Shown here one piece after another: positions 40,189 to 47,845 of a stretch of DNA of 64,000 bases. Position numbers and translations under genes: made by a program. Below the pieces are notes generated by a model. That model was given only the letters and a program-made list of their open reading frames with translations. It was not told where the DNA came from and searched no databases. Origin of the DNA: Quadrisphaera sp. INWT6 (GTDB taxonomy: Bacteria; Actinomycetota; Actinomycetes; Actinomycetales; Quadrisphaeraceae); assembly GCF_015390235.1 (NCBI RefSeq), contig NZ_VUOH01000002.1, positions 806,001 through 870,000 of the forward strand, written 5' to 3'. How positions within the stretch are numbered: the first letter of the stretch is position 1; each line of letters begins with the position of its first letter.

Positions 40189-41772
40189 TCAGCCGGTGGC
40201 GGCGCGGCAGCCGCAGGCCGCCACCGCCCCCACGACGTCGTCGAGGGCGGCGCGCGCCGGGTCGGTGGCACCGGTGCCGTCGGCGAGGACGGCGAAGGCG
40301 AGCAGGCGCCCGTCGTCGTCGACCACCGTGCCGACCAGGCTGCTCACGCCGGTGAGGGACCCCGTCTTCGCCCGGACGCGTCCGGCCGCGGCGCTGGCGG
40401 CGCCGGGCTCGGTGAAGCGCTCCGCGAGGGTGCCGGACAGGCCCCCGACGGGCACGGCGGGCAGCAGCGGCGCCAGGGGCGAGCGCTCGGAGGCGGCCGC
40501 GGCCAGCAGCCCGGTGAAGACCGCGGGGGGCACGCGGGAGCCCGCGGAGAGGCCGCTGCCGTCGGCGAGCACCGCGCCGGAGGTGTCCACGCCCGCCGTG
40601 GAGACCGCCGCCAGGACGGCCTGCGCCGACTCGGCGAACCCCGCGGGGCGGCTGGCGGCGGCGCCGACGAGGCGGGCGAGCGACTCGGCGACGGTGTTGT
40701 CGCTCTCCGCGAGCGCCACGGCGACGACGTCGGCGACGGGGGCGGAGCGGACCTCGGCGAGCAGGGCTCCCGGCGCGGGGGCCGTCCCCGCGGAGGCGGT
40801 CGAGGAGGAGGCGGTCGGGGTGGGCGCCGGTGCGCTGGTGCGGGCCGCGGGCTCGTCGACGGCGGCGCCGCGCTCGACGAGCAGGTCGGTGAGGCGGTCG
40901 GCGGCGGCGAGGGCGGGGTCACCGGTGCGGGCGGCGTAGCGCCCGGGAGCGGTGCGCCCGGCGTCGACGGCCACCGAGGTCAGCGGGGCGACGTACCCGG
41001 CGGCGACGTCTCCGGAGCCCCAGCCGCTGCCCAGCTGGGGCGAACCGCCGGTGAGGGAGTCGTCGAGGAGCACGCGCACCGGGCCCGCGCCGCGCTCGCG
41101 GAGCGCGGCGGCCGCGGCGTCGGCGAGGTCGGCCAGACCGGCGCGGCCGGTGGTGGCGGTCGGGTCGCCGGCGCCCGCGCTGAGCAGCTGGTCGCCCCCG
41201 CCGACCAGCACGACGGTGCCGGGCTCGGTGCCGGCGACGACGCGCGTGGGGAGGGTGGTGTCGGGCCCCAGCACCGACAGGGCCGCCGCCGCGGTGAGCA
41301 GCTTGGCCACCGACGCGGGGGTGCGCGGCTCGGCGGCGCCGGCGTCGAGCAGCACCCGCCCGGTGGTCGCGTCGACGACGCTCGCCCTCGCGCTGCCCCG
41401 CAGGGCGGGTGCCGCGAGGAGCGAGGTGACGGCGGCGGCGAGCGCCGCGGGGTCGGGCGGGGGCGCCGAGGGGTCCAGCTGCGGCAGCGCGGTGGGCCGG
41501 GGCGGGTCGGCAGCGGCGCCGGGGGCCACCGGCAGGGCGGGCGCGACCGGCGCGGGGGCGAGGGTGAGGACCCCGGGCGCGGCGTCGGCGGCGTCAGCAG
41601 CGGCGTACCCGCCGAGCAGCAGGACCGCGACGGCGGCGGCCACCGCGGCGACCGGGCCCCTCCGCGACCGCCGCTCCCCGGGACCGGGAGGAGGACCGGC
41701 GGTGGGGCCGGTGGTGGGGTCGCTGGCGCCCACCGGGGTGCTCCCGGTCGTGCTGTCGGGTGGACCTGCCAC
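40189..41772 (-). CDS. dacB: D-alanyl-D-alanine carboxypeptidase/endopeptidase (PBP4, DacB)
   Basis: A 527-aa class C penicillin-binding protein trimming peptidoglycan peptides. A cytoplasmic Pro-rich tail of about 35 residues and one membrane helix (VAAVAAAVAVLLLGGYAAAD) anchor it. Active-site motifs: SVAK (SxxK, about 159-162), ESDNTVAE (SxN) and AKTGSLTG (KTG). A Ser/Thr/Pro-rich insertion (TSAPAPTPTASSSTASAG) lies in the middle. Orthologous in position to Rv3627c. It is divergent from ppa, 131 bp apart. Confidence 0.93.
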   Translation of the reverse strand: MAGPPDSTTGSTPVGASDPTTGPTAGPPPGPGERRSRRGPVAAVAAAVAVLLLGGYAAADAADAAPGVLTLAPAPVAPALPVAPGAAADPPRPTALPQLDPSAPPPDPAALAAAVTSLLAAPALRGSARASVVDATTGRVLLDAGAAEPRTPASVAKLLTAAAALSVLGPDTTLPTRVVAGTEPGTVVLVGGGDQLLSAGAGDPTATTGRAGLADLADAAAAALRERGAGPVRVLLDDSLTGGSPQLGSGWGSGDVAAGYVAPLTSVAVDAGRTAPGRYAARTGDPALAAADRLTDLLVERGAAVDEPAARTSAPAPTPTASSSTASAGTAPAPGALLAEVRSAPVADVVAVALAESDNTVAESLARLVGAAASRPAGFAESAQAVLAAVSTAGVDTSGAVLADGSGLSAGSRVPPAVFTGLLAAAASERSPLAPLLPAVPVGGLSGTLAERFTEPGAASAAAGRVRAKTGSLTGVSSLVGTVVDDDGRLLAFAVLADGTGATDPARAALDDVVGAVAACGCRAATG

Positions 41773-41903
41773 GGGCTCCTCGTCTCACCTGTCCTGCGTG
41801 CGGGACACTAACCGGCAGCCGACCGCGACGAGCGGTCTTCTGGTGGGGCGCAGCGGCGCGCCGCACCCCACCCTGATGTGCCGGAGCCGACCAGGAGGTC
41901 ACC

Positions 41904-42452
41904 GTGGAGTTCGACGTGACGATCGAGATCCCGCGCGGGTCGCGGAACAAGTACGAGGTCGACCACGTCACCGGGCGCATCAAGCTCGACAGGATGCTCT
42001 TCACCGCCACCCGCTACCCGGCCGACTACGGCTTCATCGAGGGGACCCTCGGCGAGGACGGCGACCCGCTCGACGCGCTCGTGCTGCTGGAGGAGCCGAC
42101 CTTCCCGGGCTGCGTGGTGCGGTGCCGGGCCATCGGCATGTTCCACATGCGCGACGAGGCCGGCGGCGACGACAAGGTCATGTGCATCCCCGCGGGCGAC
42201 CCGCGCATGGCGCACCTGAAGGACCTCGAGGACATCGGCGAGTTCCACCGCCTCGAGATCCAGCACTTCTTCGAGACCTACAAGGACCTCGAGCCCGGCA
42301 AGTCCGTCGAGGGCGCCCACTGGGTCGGCCGCGTCGAGGCCGAGGCGGAGATCGAGAACTCGGTCAGGCGCCTCGCCGAGCACGACGGGCACCTGACCTC
42401 GGGCCACGACGCCGGGCAGCGCCCCGACGTGCGGGCGCAGTCGGGGCACTGA
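41904..42452 (+). CDS. ppa: Inorganic pyrophosphatase
   Basis: A 182-aa family I soluble pyrophosphatase. The signature is [16 protein letters not shown] (Asp ligands at about 53, 55 and 58), with [13 protein letters not shown] at the start and [14 protein letters not shown] later. The GTG start has AGGAGG at good spacing. Located next to dacB as Rv3628 is in M. tuberculosis. Slightly longer than M. tuberculosis Ppa, with a short acidic/His-rich tail. Confidence 0.97.
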   Translation: MEFDVTIEIPRGSRNKYEVDHVTGRIKLDRMLFTATRYPADYGFIEGTLGEDGDPLDALVLLEEPTFPGCVVRCRAIGMFHMRDEAGGDDKVMCIPAGDPRMAHLKDLEDIGEFHRLEIQHFFETYKDLEPGKSVEGAHWVGRVEAEAEIENSVRRLAEHDGHLTSGHDAGQRPDVRAQSGH

Positions 42453-42460
42453 CCCCGCGA

Positions 42461-42476
42461 GCGCCCCGCGGGGCGC
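42461..42476. terminator. Palindrome between convergent ppa and HAD genes
   Basis: GCGCCCCGCGGGGCGC is a perfect 16-bp palindrome 8 nt after the ppa stop and 7 nt before the HAD gene stop; a shared terminator is likely. Confidence 0.6.
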
Positions 42477-42482
42477 GATCCC

Positions 42483-43190
42483 TCAGGCCGCGCTCGGCCC
42501 GCTGCCCAGCAGCAGCGGCACGAGCTCGGCCAGGTCGCTGACCACGACCGCCGCCCCCGCCGCGCGCAGCGCCGCGGGGGCGGTGTGCTCCTGGTCGGGG
42601 GCGCAGTAGGCGTAGACCGCGGCCCCCGCGGCCGCCCCGGCGGTGACGCCGGCCACGGAGTCCTCCACCACGGCGGCCCGCGCCGGGTCGACGCCGAGGG
42701 TGGCGGCGGCGAGCAGGTAGACGTCGGGGGCGGGCTTGGTGCGCGGCGTCTCCTGGCCGCTGAAGACCCGGTCGCCGAAGTGCCGGCGCAGGCCCGTGAT
42801 GTCCAGCTGCATCTCGGTCTTGGCGCGGTCGGCGCCGGACGCGCACGCCACCCGCTCGCCGTACCGGGCGGCGACGGCGGCCACGAGCTCGGGGGCGCCG
42901 GCCACCGGCTGCAGACCGGCACGCAGGGCGACGTCGCGGCGGGCCCGGAAGCCCGCGAGCCACGCGGCGTCGATGCGGACGCCGGTGTGCTCCTCGATGA
43001 CGTCGGCCTCGTCCATGACGGCCCGCCCGACGAAGCGGCGCAGCGACTCGCGGGCGTCGAGGGTCCAGCCCATCTCGGCGAGCATCCCGCGGAGCACCTC
43101 GTTGGTGGTGGCCTCGGAGTCGGCGAGGACGCCGTCGCAGTCGAACAGGACGGCGTCGTGGGGCAGGTCGGTCGGCGGGTCGGTCAGCAC
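42483..43190 (-). CDS. HAD-superfamily phosphatase (beta-phosphoglucomutase/CbbY-like)
   Basis: A 235-aa HAD hydrolase. The nucleophile motif is VLFDCDGVLADSE (about 16-28), motif II is in CASGADRAKTEM, motif III the Lys of RTKPAPDVYLLAA and motif IV VVEDSVAGVTAG. The layout and the VADSE-like loop place it with small phosphosugar phosphatases/mutases such as CbbY or YfbT. The GTG at 43190 gives the shortest frame containing the whole nucleophile strand. It follows the NlpC/P60 gene on the same strand by 35 nt. Substrate unknown. Confidence 0.85.
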   Translation of the reverse strand: MLTDPPTDLPHDAVLFDCDGVLADSEATTNEVLRGMLAEMGWTLDARESLRRFVGRAVMDEADVIEEHTGVRIDAAWLAGFRARRDVALRAGLQPVAGAPELVAAVAARYGERVACASGADRAKTEMQLDITGLRRHFGDRVFSGQETPRTKPAPDVYLLAAATLGVDPARAAVVEDSVAGVTAGAAAGAAVYAYCAPDQEHTAPAALRAAGAAVVVSDLAELVPLLLGSGPSAA

Positions 43191-43225
43191 GCGACGACTC
43201 TCCCCCACCGGTCCGCGCACCCCGG

Positions 43226-44617
43226 TCAGGGCCTCCCCGCCCAGGTCATGGAGTTCGCGTACCGGACGGCGGTGGTCCGCACGTCGAGCCCGGTGCGCGG
43301 CGCCTCGACCATCTGGCCGCCGCCGGCGTAGATCGCCACGTGGTAGACCGTCGAGGCGTCGTCGGGGTCGGAGCCGTAGAAGATGAGGTCGCCGGGGCGC
43401 ATGTCGTCGTAGGAGACCTTGGCCACGGCCCGGTACTGCGCCGAGGAGGTCCGCGGCAGCGAGGCGCCGGCGGCGCGGTAGGCCGCGGAGGTCAGCCCGG
43501 AGCAGTCCCAGCTGTCGGGGCCGGTGGCCCCCCACTCGTAGGGGTCGCCGATCTGGGTGCGGGCCCACTCCAGGGCCGCCTGGCCCTGGGAGGCGCTGGC
43601 CGAGGAGCTGCCCGAGGGCGCTGACGCGCGCCCGGACGAGCCGCCCGAGGAGCCGGAGCCGGAGGAGCCCGACGAGCTCGAGCCGCCCGACGACGAGCCC
43701 GACGAGCCCGACGAAGACCTCCCCGAGGAGCTGGAGGAGCCGGAGGACGACGGCGCCGGGGCCGCCTGGCGGCGCGCGCGGTCGGCGCGGGCCTGGGCCT
43801 CGGCGCGCTCCCGGGCCTCCGCGGCGAGGCCGTCGGCGCGCTGGGCTGCCAGCGCGGTGCTGGTGCCCTGCAGCTGCGCGAGCTGCGCGACGAGGGCGCC
43901 GCGCTGCTGCTCGGTGGTGGTGACGAGGGCCGTGGCGGCGTCGGCGGCGTGCTGGGCGGCGTCGCGGGCGGCGGAGGCGGCCTCGGCGGCGGTGCGCTGG
44001 TCGGCGAGGGCGGCGTCGGACTGGGCCTGCAGGAGCGCGGCGACGGACTCCGCTGCGCGCAGCTGCTCGTAGGCGCGGTCGGTGCGCTGGCCCACGGCGT
44101 CGAGCAGGGACGCGCGGTCGAGGAGGTCCTGGGGGCCGTCGGCGGACAGGAAGGCCGAGACCCGGTCGAGGTCTCCCCCGCTGCGGTAGCTGCCCGCGGC
44201 GAGGCGGCCGACGGCGGCCCTGGCCTCGTCGGCGCGGGCCTGGGCGTCGGTGGCGGCCTCGGCCGTGGAGCGGGCGGCCTCGGTGCGCGCCGCGAGCTCC
44301 TCGGCGGCGGCGTCGTAGGCCTCGGCCGCGACGGCCGCCTGCACCTGGGCGGTGTCGAGGGCGTCGTTCGCCGCGGCGAGCTGGCCCTGCACCGCCTCCA
44401 CCTGGGAGGCGCCGTCAGCGGCGGCCTGGCGCGCGGCGTCGACCTGGGCCTGGCTGGGGGTGCGCGGGTCGGCCGACGCGGGAGCCGCCGCCGGGTCGAG
44501 CCCGGGAGCGAGGACGGTGCCCGCGGTCAGCGCGAGGCAGAGGGCGAGGAGGGCGGGCCGGCGCAGGGCACCCCCCCGGGTGGGCCGCTGGCCGTGGTCC
44601 GCATCCGCTGGCTGCAC
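43226..44617 (-). CDS. Secreted NlpC/P60 peptidoglycan endopeptidase with coiled coil
   Basis: A 463-aa exported cell-wall hydrolase. A signal peptide (RRPALLALCLALTAGTVLA, cleavage near PASADP) precedes a long alanine-rich coiled coil (about 55-280), then a Ser/Gly linker (about 288-340) and the NlpC/P60 domain with Cys in SWDCSGLTSAAYR, His in VYHVAIYAGGG. This layout matches RipA/CwlO-type enzymes that cut D-Glu-meso-DAP bonds and are activated through their coiled coil. A large hairpin lies 16 nt before the start codon. The Ser/Gly linker is repetitive and could vary between strains. Confidence 0.9.
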   Translation of the reverse strand: MQPADADHGQRPTRGGALRRPALLALCLALTAGTVLAPGLDPAAAPASADPRTPSQAQVDAARQAAADGASQVEAVQGQLAAANDALDTAQVQAAVAAEAYDAAAEELAARTEAARSTAEAATDAQARADEARAAVGRLAAGSYRSGGDLDRVSAFLSADGPQDLLDRASLLDAVGQRTDRAYEQLRAAESVAALLQAQSDAALADQRTAAEAASAARDAAQHAADAATALVTTTEQQRGALVAQLAQLQGTSTALAAQRADGLAAEARERAEAQARADRARRQAAPAPSSSGSSSSSGRSSSGSSGSSSGGSSSSGSSGSGSSGGSSGRASAPSGSSSASASQGQAALEWARTQIGDPYEWGATGPDSWDCSGLTSAAYRAAGASLPRTSSAQYRAVAKVSYDDMRPGDLIFYGSDPDDASTVYHVAIYAGGGQMVEAPRTGLDVRTTAVRYANSMTWAGRP

Positions 44618-44632
44618 CGCTCAGGCATCGGC

Positions 44633-44667
44633 GCCCGGGCGGGGTGCCTTGAGCACCCGGCCCGGGC
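44633..44667 (-). promoter_or_regulatory. Strong leader hairpin before the NlpC/P60 gene
   Basis: GCCCGGGC arms enclose, after one C-C mismatch, GGGTGC/GCACCC arms and a 5-nt loop (15 positions per side). It ends 15 nt before the start codon and lies 43 nt after the MarR stop. It could terminate the MarR transcript or gate translation/readthrough into NlpC. Confidence 0.65.
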
Positions 44668-44710
44668 GACCCGCTTTGGCGCGTCGCGCCGCGGCGCGGT
44701 CAGCGGCTGG

Positions 44711-45187
44711 TCAGACGGCGCGCGAGGCGCCGTCGTCGCCGTCGGAGGAGCCCTGCGCGGAGACCCGGTTGAAGCGGCCGAGGAGCCCCGCGAGGAGCTC
44801 GACGTCGTCGTCCGTCCAGCCGCTGAGCATCTCGTGCACGTGGGCGCGGCGCGCCGCGCGCACCTCCTCGACCTGGGCGGCTCCGGCGGCGGTGAGGGTC
44901 ACCACGTGGGCGCGGGCGTCCTCGGCGTCGCGCGAGCGCTCGATGAGGCCGAGGCGCTCCAGGGTGGCGAGCTGCCGCGAGATCGTGGGCTTGCCGATGC
45001 CGAGGTAGGCGGCCAGGTCGGTGGCCCGGGCGCCCCCCTCCAGCGCCACGCGGAGCATCAGGCCGTAGGCCCCGGGCTCCAGCTCGGGGTGGAGCTGCCT
45101 GGCCAGCTGGCCGGACAGGCCGCGCGCGCGGCGCAGGAGCACGGCGAGCTCTCGCTCGAGGTGCTCCGCAGGTCCGTGACTCACCAT
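44711..45187 (-). CDS. MarR-family transcriptional regulator
   Basis: A 158-aa winged-helix protein: AYLGIGKPTISRQLATLERL is the recognition region and IERSRDAEDARAHVVTLT the wing, with flanking dimerisation helices. The start may be the ATG at 45187 or, in frame, 45199 (MIFTMVSH). Neither has a clear Shine-Dalgarno. A 12-bp palindrome overlaps the 45187 start codon. It is divergent from the YcaO gene with 63 bp between starts, so it probably controls itself and that gene. Confidence 0.87.
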   Translation of the reverse strand: MVSHGPAEHLERELAVLLRRARGLSGQLARQLHPELEPGAYGLMLRVALEGGARATDLAAYLGIGKPTISRQLATLERLGLIERSRDAEDARAHVVTLTAAGAAQVEEVRAARRAHVHEMLSGWTDDDVELLAGLLGRFNRVSAQGSSDGDDGASRAV

Positions 45188-45192
45188 GGTGA
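45181..45192. promoter_or_regulatory. Palindrome over the MarR start codon
   Basis: TCACCATGGTGA is a perfect 12-bp palindrome containing the MarR ATG at its centre, within the 63-bp divergent region shared with the YcaO gene. MarR proteins bind palindromes of this size; this is a candidate operator. Confidence 0.45.
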
Positions 45193-45250
45193 AGATCATG
45201 ACAGACCCGCGGGGCGCGCGGCCCCGCACCTCCCCGGGCACAGTGGGCCC

Positions 45251-46774
45251 GTGAGCTCCCCCGCTGCGCCCGACGCCCTCGCCGCCGCCGCCGAGCGGTA
45301 CGCGGGGGCGCTCCCGCCGGGGGCGGTGGTCGAGGTCGACGTCACCCCGTACGACCGCACCGGCGTGCCCACGGCCGCCGCCACCTGGCGCTCCGCCGGC
45401 GACCCGCGGCGCGACGGCCACGGCGTCGGGTACGGCACCTCGGCCCTCGCGGCGCGGGTGGGGGCCCTGGGCGAGCTGGCCGAGCACGCCCTGCCGCTGG
45501 AGCCCGACCGGCGCCCGGAGCCCGTGACCGGCTCGTACGCGGAGCTGGTGCGGCGGCGCGGGGCCGACCGGGTCGCCGACCCCCGCTCGCTCGTGCTGCC
45601 CGCGGGGAGCGACGCCGACCCGCGCCACCCGCTGCTGGAGCGCCCGCTGCTGTGGCTGCCGATGACGCGCTGGAGCACCGGCGAGGAGGTGCTGGTCCCG
45701 GCCGAGGTCGCAGCCCCGAGCGGGGCCGCGGGAGGCGCGCCGCCGTCGGGCGCCTGGCTGACGACGCCGATCTCGAACGGCATGGGCGCCGGGGAGACCC
45801 TCGAGCGGGCGCTCGGGCACGCCCTGGGCGAGCTGGTGCAGCGCGACGGCGACACCGTCGACTTCCGCGCGCTCGACACCGGGGTGGTCGTCGACGAGGC
45901 GGGGATCACCGACCCCGCGACCCTTGCGCTGCTGGAGCGGCTGCGCGGGCTGGGCATCGACCCGGTCGTGAAGCTGGACAGCACCGAGCTCGCCGTCGTC
46001 GTGCACGTGGCCGGGCGCGACGACAGGGCCGGTGGGGCCGCGGTGCCGGGCATCGCGGTCAGCGCCGTCGGCGAGGCGGCGCACCCCGACCGGGAGGAGG
46101 CCGTCCGCAAGGCGGTCCTGGAGTTCTGCTCCTCGCGGGCTCGCCGGGCGTTCGCGTTCGGCCCGCTGGAGGAGGTCCGCCGGCGCGACCCGGAGCACCT
46201 CGCGGCCGAGCTGGCGGTCCCGCTGCCCGAGCAGGAGGCCCGGGCCCTGGAGGAGATGACGGCCTGGACGGCGCGCACGGGGCCCGACCTCGCGCAGCTG
46301 CTGGCGCCCGCGCTGCTCGGACGGCGGACCTCGGTGCCCTTCACCGACCTCCCGACCAGCCCGCGCGCGGCGTGGGAGACGCCCCAGGCGCTGCTGGAGA
46401 CCTGGCTGGAGCGGCTGCGCGGCTTCGACGTCCTGTCCCTGGCGTGGACGCGCACCACCCCCGACGGGGCGCCGGTGCACGCCGTCAAGGCCGTGGTGCC
46501 GGGCCTGGAGGTGGAGACCCTGTCGTACCTGCGCATCGGCGAGCGGGTGCTGCGCCGCCTGCTCGACCGCGGGAGCGACCTGGTGGGCCTCGGCGCACCG
46601 ACGACGGCGGACCAGCTGCCGGTCGTACTGACCCCCGAGGCGACCGAGCGCGTCGGCGGACCCGCCTGGCTCGACCGCGCCGCCGTGGAGCGGACCGTGG
46701 GCGAGCTGTACCCGCTCTACCGGGAGCCGACGCGGCACGCGCCGCAGCGGCTGGCGGCTGGTCTGGGCGGGTGA
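45251..46774 (+). CDS. Orphan YcaO-domain protein
   Basis: A 507-aa protein with the three ATP-binding helices of the YcaO superfamily: GYGTSALAARVGALGELAE (about 64-82), then ISNGMGAGETLERALGHALG plus ELVQRD, and AVRKAVLEFCSSRARRAF. YcaO enzymes activate amide carbonyls with ATP to form azolines or thioamides, or assist RimO-type methylthiolation. Here the usual ERD and QSR positions read QRD and SSR, so the ATP site is divergent. It has no PxPxP C-terminus. No TfuA, dehydrogenase or precursor-peptide gene is nearby. GTG start preceded by CACAGT 6 nt upstream. The next gene, 72 bp on, is a siderophore-interacting flavoprotein. Confidence 0.85.
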   Translation: MSSPAAPDALAAAAERYAGALPPGAVVEVDVTPYDRTGVPTAAATWRSAGDPRRDGHGVGYGTSALAARVGALGELAEHALPLEPDRRPEPVTGSYAELVRRRGADRVADPRSLVLPAGSDADPRHPLLERPLLWLPMTRWSTGEEVLVPAEVAAPSGAAGGAPPSGAWLTTPISNGMGAGETLERALGHALGELVQRDGDTVDFRALDTGVVVDEAGITDPATLALLERLRGLGIDPVVKLDSTELAVVVHVAGRDDRAGGAAVPGIAVSAVGEAAHPDREEAVRKAVLEFCSSRARRAFAFGPLEEVRRRDPEHLAAELAVPLPEQEARALEEMTAWTARTGPDLAQLLAPALLGRRTSVPFTDLPTSPRAAWETPQALLETWLERLRGFDVLSLAWTRTTPDGAPVHAVKAVVPGLEVETLSYLRIGERVLRRLLDRGSDLVGLGAPTTADQLPVVLTPEATERVGGPAWLDRAAVERTVGELYPLYREPTRHAPQRLAAGLGG

Positions 46775-46827
46775 CGGGCAGGTCCTCGGGGCCGTTCCGG
46801 ACGAGGGGGTGGCCCGCACCGCCGGAC

Positions 46828-46846
46828 TGAGGTTAGCCTTCCCTGC
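46828..46846 (+). promoter_or_regulatory. DtxR/IdeR-like iron box and -10 of the siderophore-interacting protein gene
   Basis: TGAGGTTAGCCTTCCCTGC matches 14 of 19 positions of the IdeR/DmdR consensus TTAGGTTAGSCTAACCTAA, including the AGGTTAG core. TAGCCT (46834-46839) inside it is a -10 hexamer ending 7 nt before the GTG, so an iron-loaded repressor here would cover the promoter. Confidence 0.65.
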
Positions 46847-47803
46847 GTGGAGAGCCCCGGGTACCGCACCTTCGCCGTGGAGGTCAGCCGCGTCCAGCGC
46901 CTGTGCCCGAGCTTCACCCGCATCACCTTCAGCGGTGACGACCTGCTCGGCTTCGGCGCCTGCGGCGCCGACCAGCGCATCAAGGTCGTGCTGCCCGCGC
47001 CGGGCCGCACCGCGGCCGACCTCGTGGCCACCTGCCGCGCGTGGGGTGAGGACTGGTACCCGCAGTGGCTCGCCGCCCCCGGCGACCAGCGGCCCCTGCT
47101 GCGCACCTACACCGTCCGGGGGGCGCGCCCCTGCCTGGGCGAGGTCGACGTCGACTTCGTGCTCCACGGCGCCGCCCCCGGTGACCACGCCGCCGCCGGC
47201 CCGGCCTCCCGCTGGGCGATGACGGCCCGCCCCGGCGACCAGCTCGTGGTCGTCGGCCCGGACCGCCCCGGCACCGGACGCGCCTGGGGCCGCGAGTGGG
47301 CGCCCCCGGAGGGCGGTCGGCTGCTGCTGGCCGGCGACGAGACCGCCGTCCCCGCCGTCTGCGCCGTGCTGGAGGCCCTGGAGCCCGAGGCCGCCCGCCG
47401 CACGGTGGCGCTGCTCGAGGTCCCCTGCGCCGAGGACGCGCTGCAGCCCGTCGCCTCCGGCGGCGCCGCGGTGCGCTGGCTGCCGCGCCAGGGCCCCGCC
47501 GGTCACGCCGCCCACGGGTCGCTGCTGGTCGACGCGGTGCGCTCGCTCCTCGACGGCGGCGGGCTGGTCGCCCCCGCGCCGCGCCGGCCGGCCGAGGCGG
47601 GCTCGACCTGCGACCCGGACGCCGACCTCGACGTGCTCTGGGACGTCCCGGAGGCCGTGGGCAGCGGCGACCTGTACGCGTGGGTCGCCGGCGAGGCCTC
47701 CGTGGTCCGCGACCTGCGCCGCCTCGTGCGCGGCGCGGGCCTGCCGAAGACGTCGCTGGCCGCGATGGGCTACTGGAAGGCCGGCCGCTCCGAGGCCGCC
47801 TGA
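46847..47803 (+). CDS. Siderophore-interacting protein (FAD-dependent ferric-siderophore reductase)
   Basis: A 318-aa flavoprotein of the SIP/ViuB family that reduces ferric siderophores in the cytoplasm. The FAD-binding segment is RPLLRTYTVRGA (about 84-95); the NAD(P)H domain begins GRLLLAGDETAVPAVCAVLE; the C-terminal MGYWKAGR is a family hallmark. A His/Asp substrate loop (DFVLHG) is present. The GTG start lies directly after a DtxR/IdeR-like box, so it is probably iron-repressed. No siderophore biosynthesis or uptake genes accompany it in this window. Confidence 0.93.
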   Translation: MESPGYRTFAVEVSRVQRLCPSFTRITFSGDDLLGFGACGADQRIKVVLPAPGRTAADLVATCRAWGEDWYPQWLAAPGDQRPLLRTYTVRGARPCLGEVDVDFVLHGAAPGDHAAAGPASRWAMTARPGDQLVVVGPDRPGTGRAWGREWAPPEGGRLLLAGDETAVPAVCAVLEALEPEAARRTVALLEVPCAEDALQPVASGGAAVRWLPRQGPAGHAAHGSLLVDAVRSLLDGGGLVAPAPRRPAEAGSTCDPDADLDVLWDVPEAVGSGDLYAWVAGEASVVRDLRRLVRGAGLPKTSLAAMGYWKAGRSEAA

Positions 47804-47821
47804 CGCCACCTGACGCCGCCG

Positions 47822-47839
47822 GCCGGTCGCCCGACCGGC
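47822..47839. terminator. Hairpin between convergent SIP and dehydrogenase genes
   Basis: GCCGGTCG and CGACCGGC are exact complements with almost no loop; the outer bases of the stem would open to allow folding. It lies 18 nt after the SIP stop and 6 nt before the opposite gene's stop. Confidence 0.5.
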
Positions 47840-47845
47840 AGGCGG

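Noticed and set aside
44618-44710. c-di-AMP (ydaO) riboswitch before the NlpC/P60 gene
   Set aside because: The gap is 93 nt, shorter than the class requires, and conserved ydaO core sequences are not visible.
45188-46846. RiPP precursor peptide beside the YcaO gene
   Set aside because: The 63-bp and 72-bp gaps on both sides hold no open frame with a Shine-Dalgarno or a Cys/Ser/Thr-rich core.
44711-47809. 1032-aa minus-strand frame opposite YcaO and SIP
   Set aside because: Only its last 158 residues (MarR) are real; the rest mirrors YcaO and SIP.
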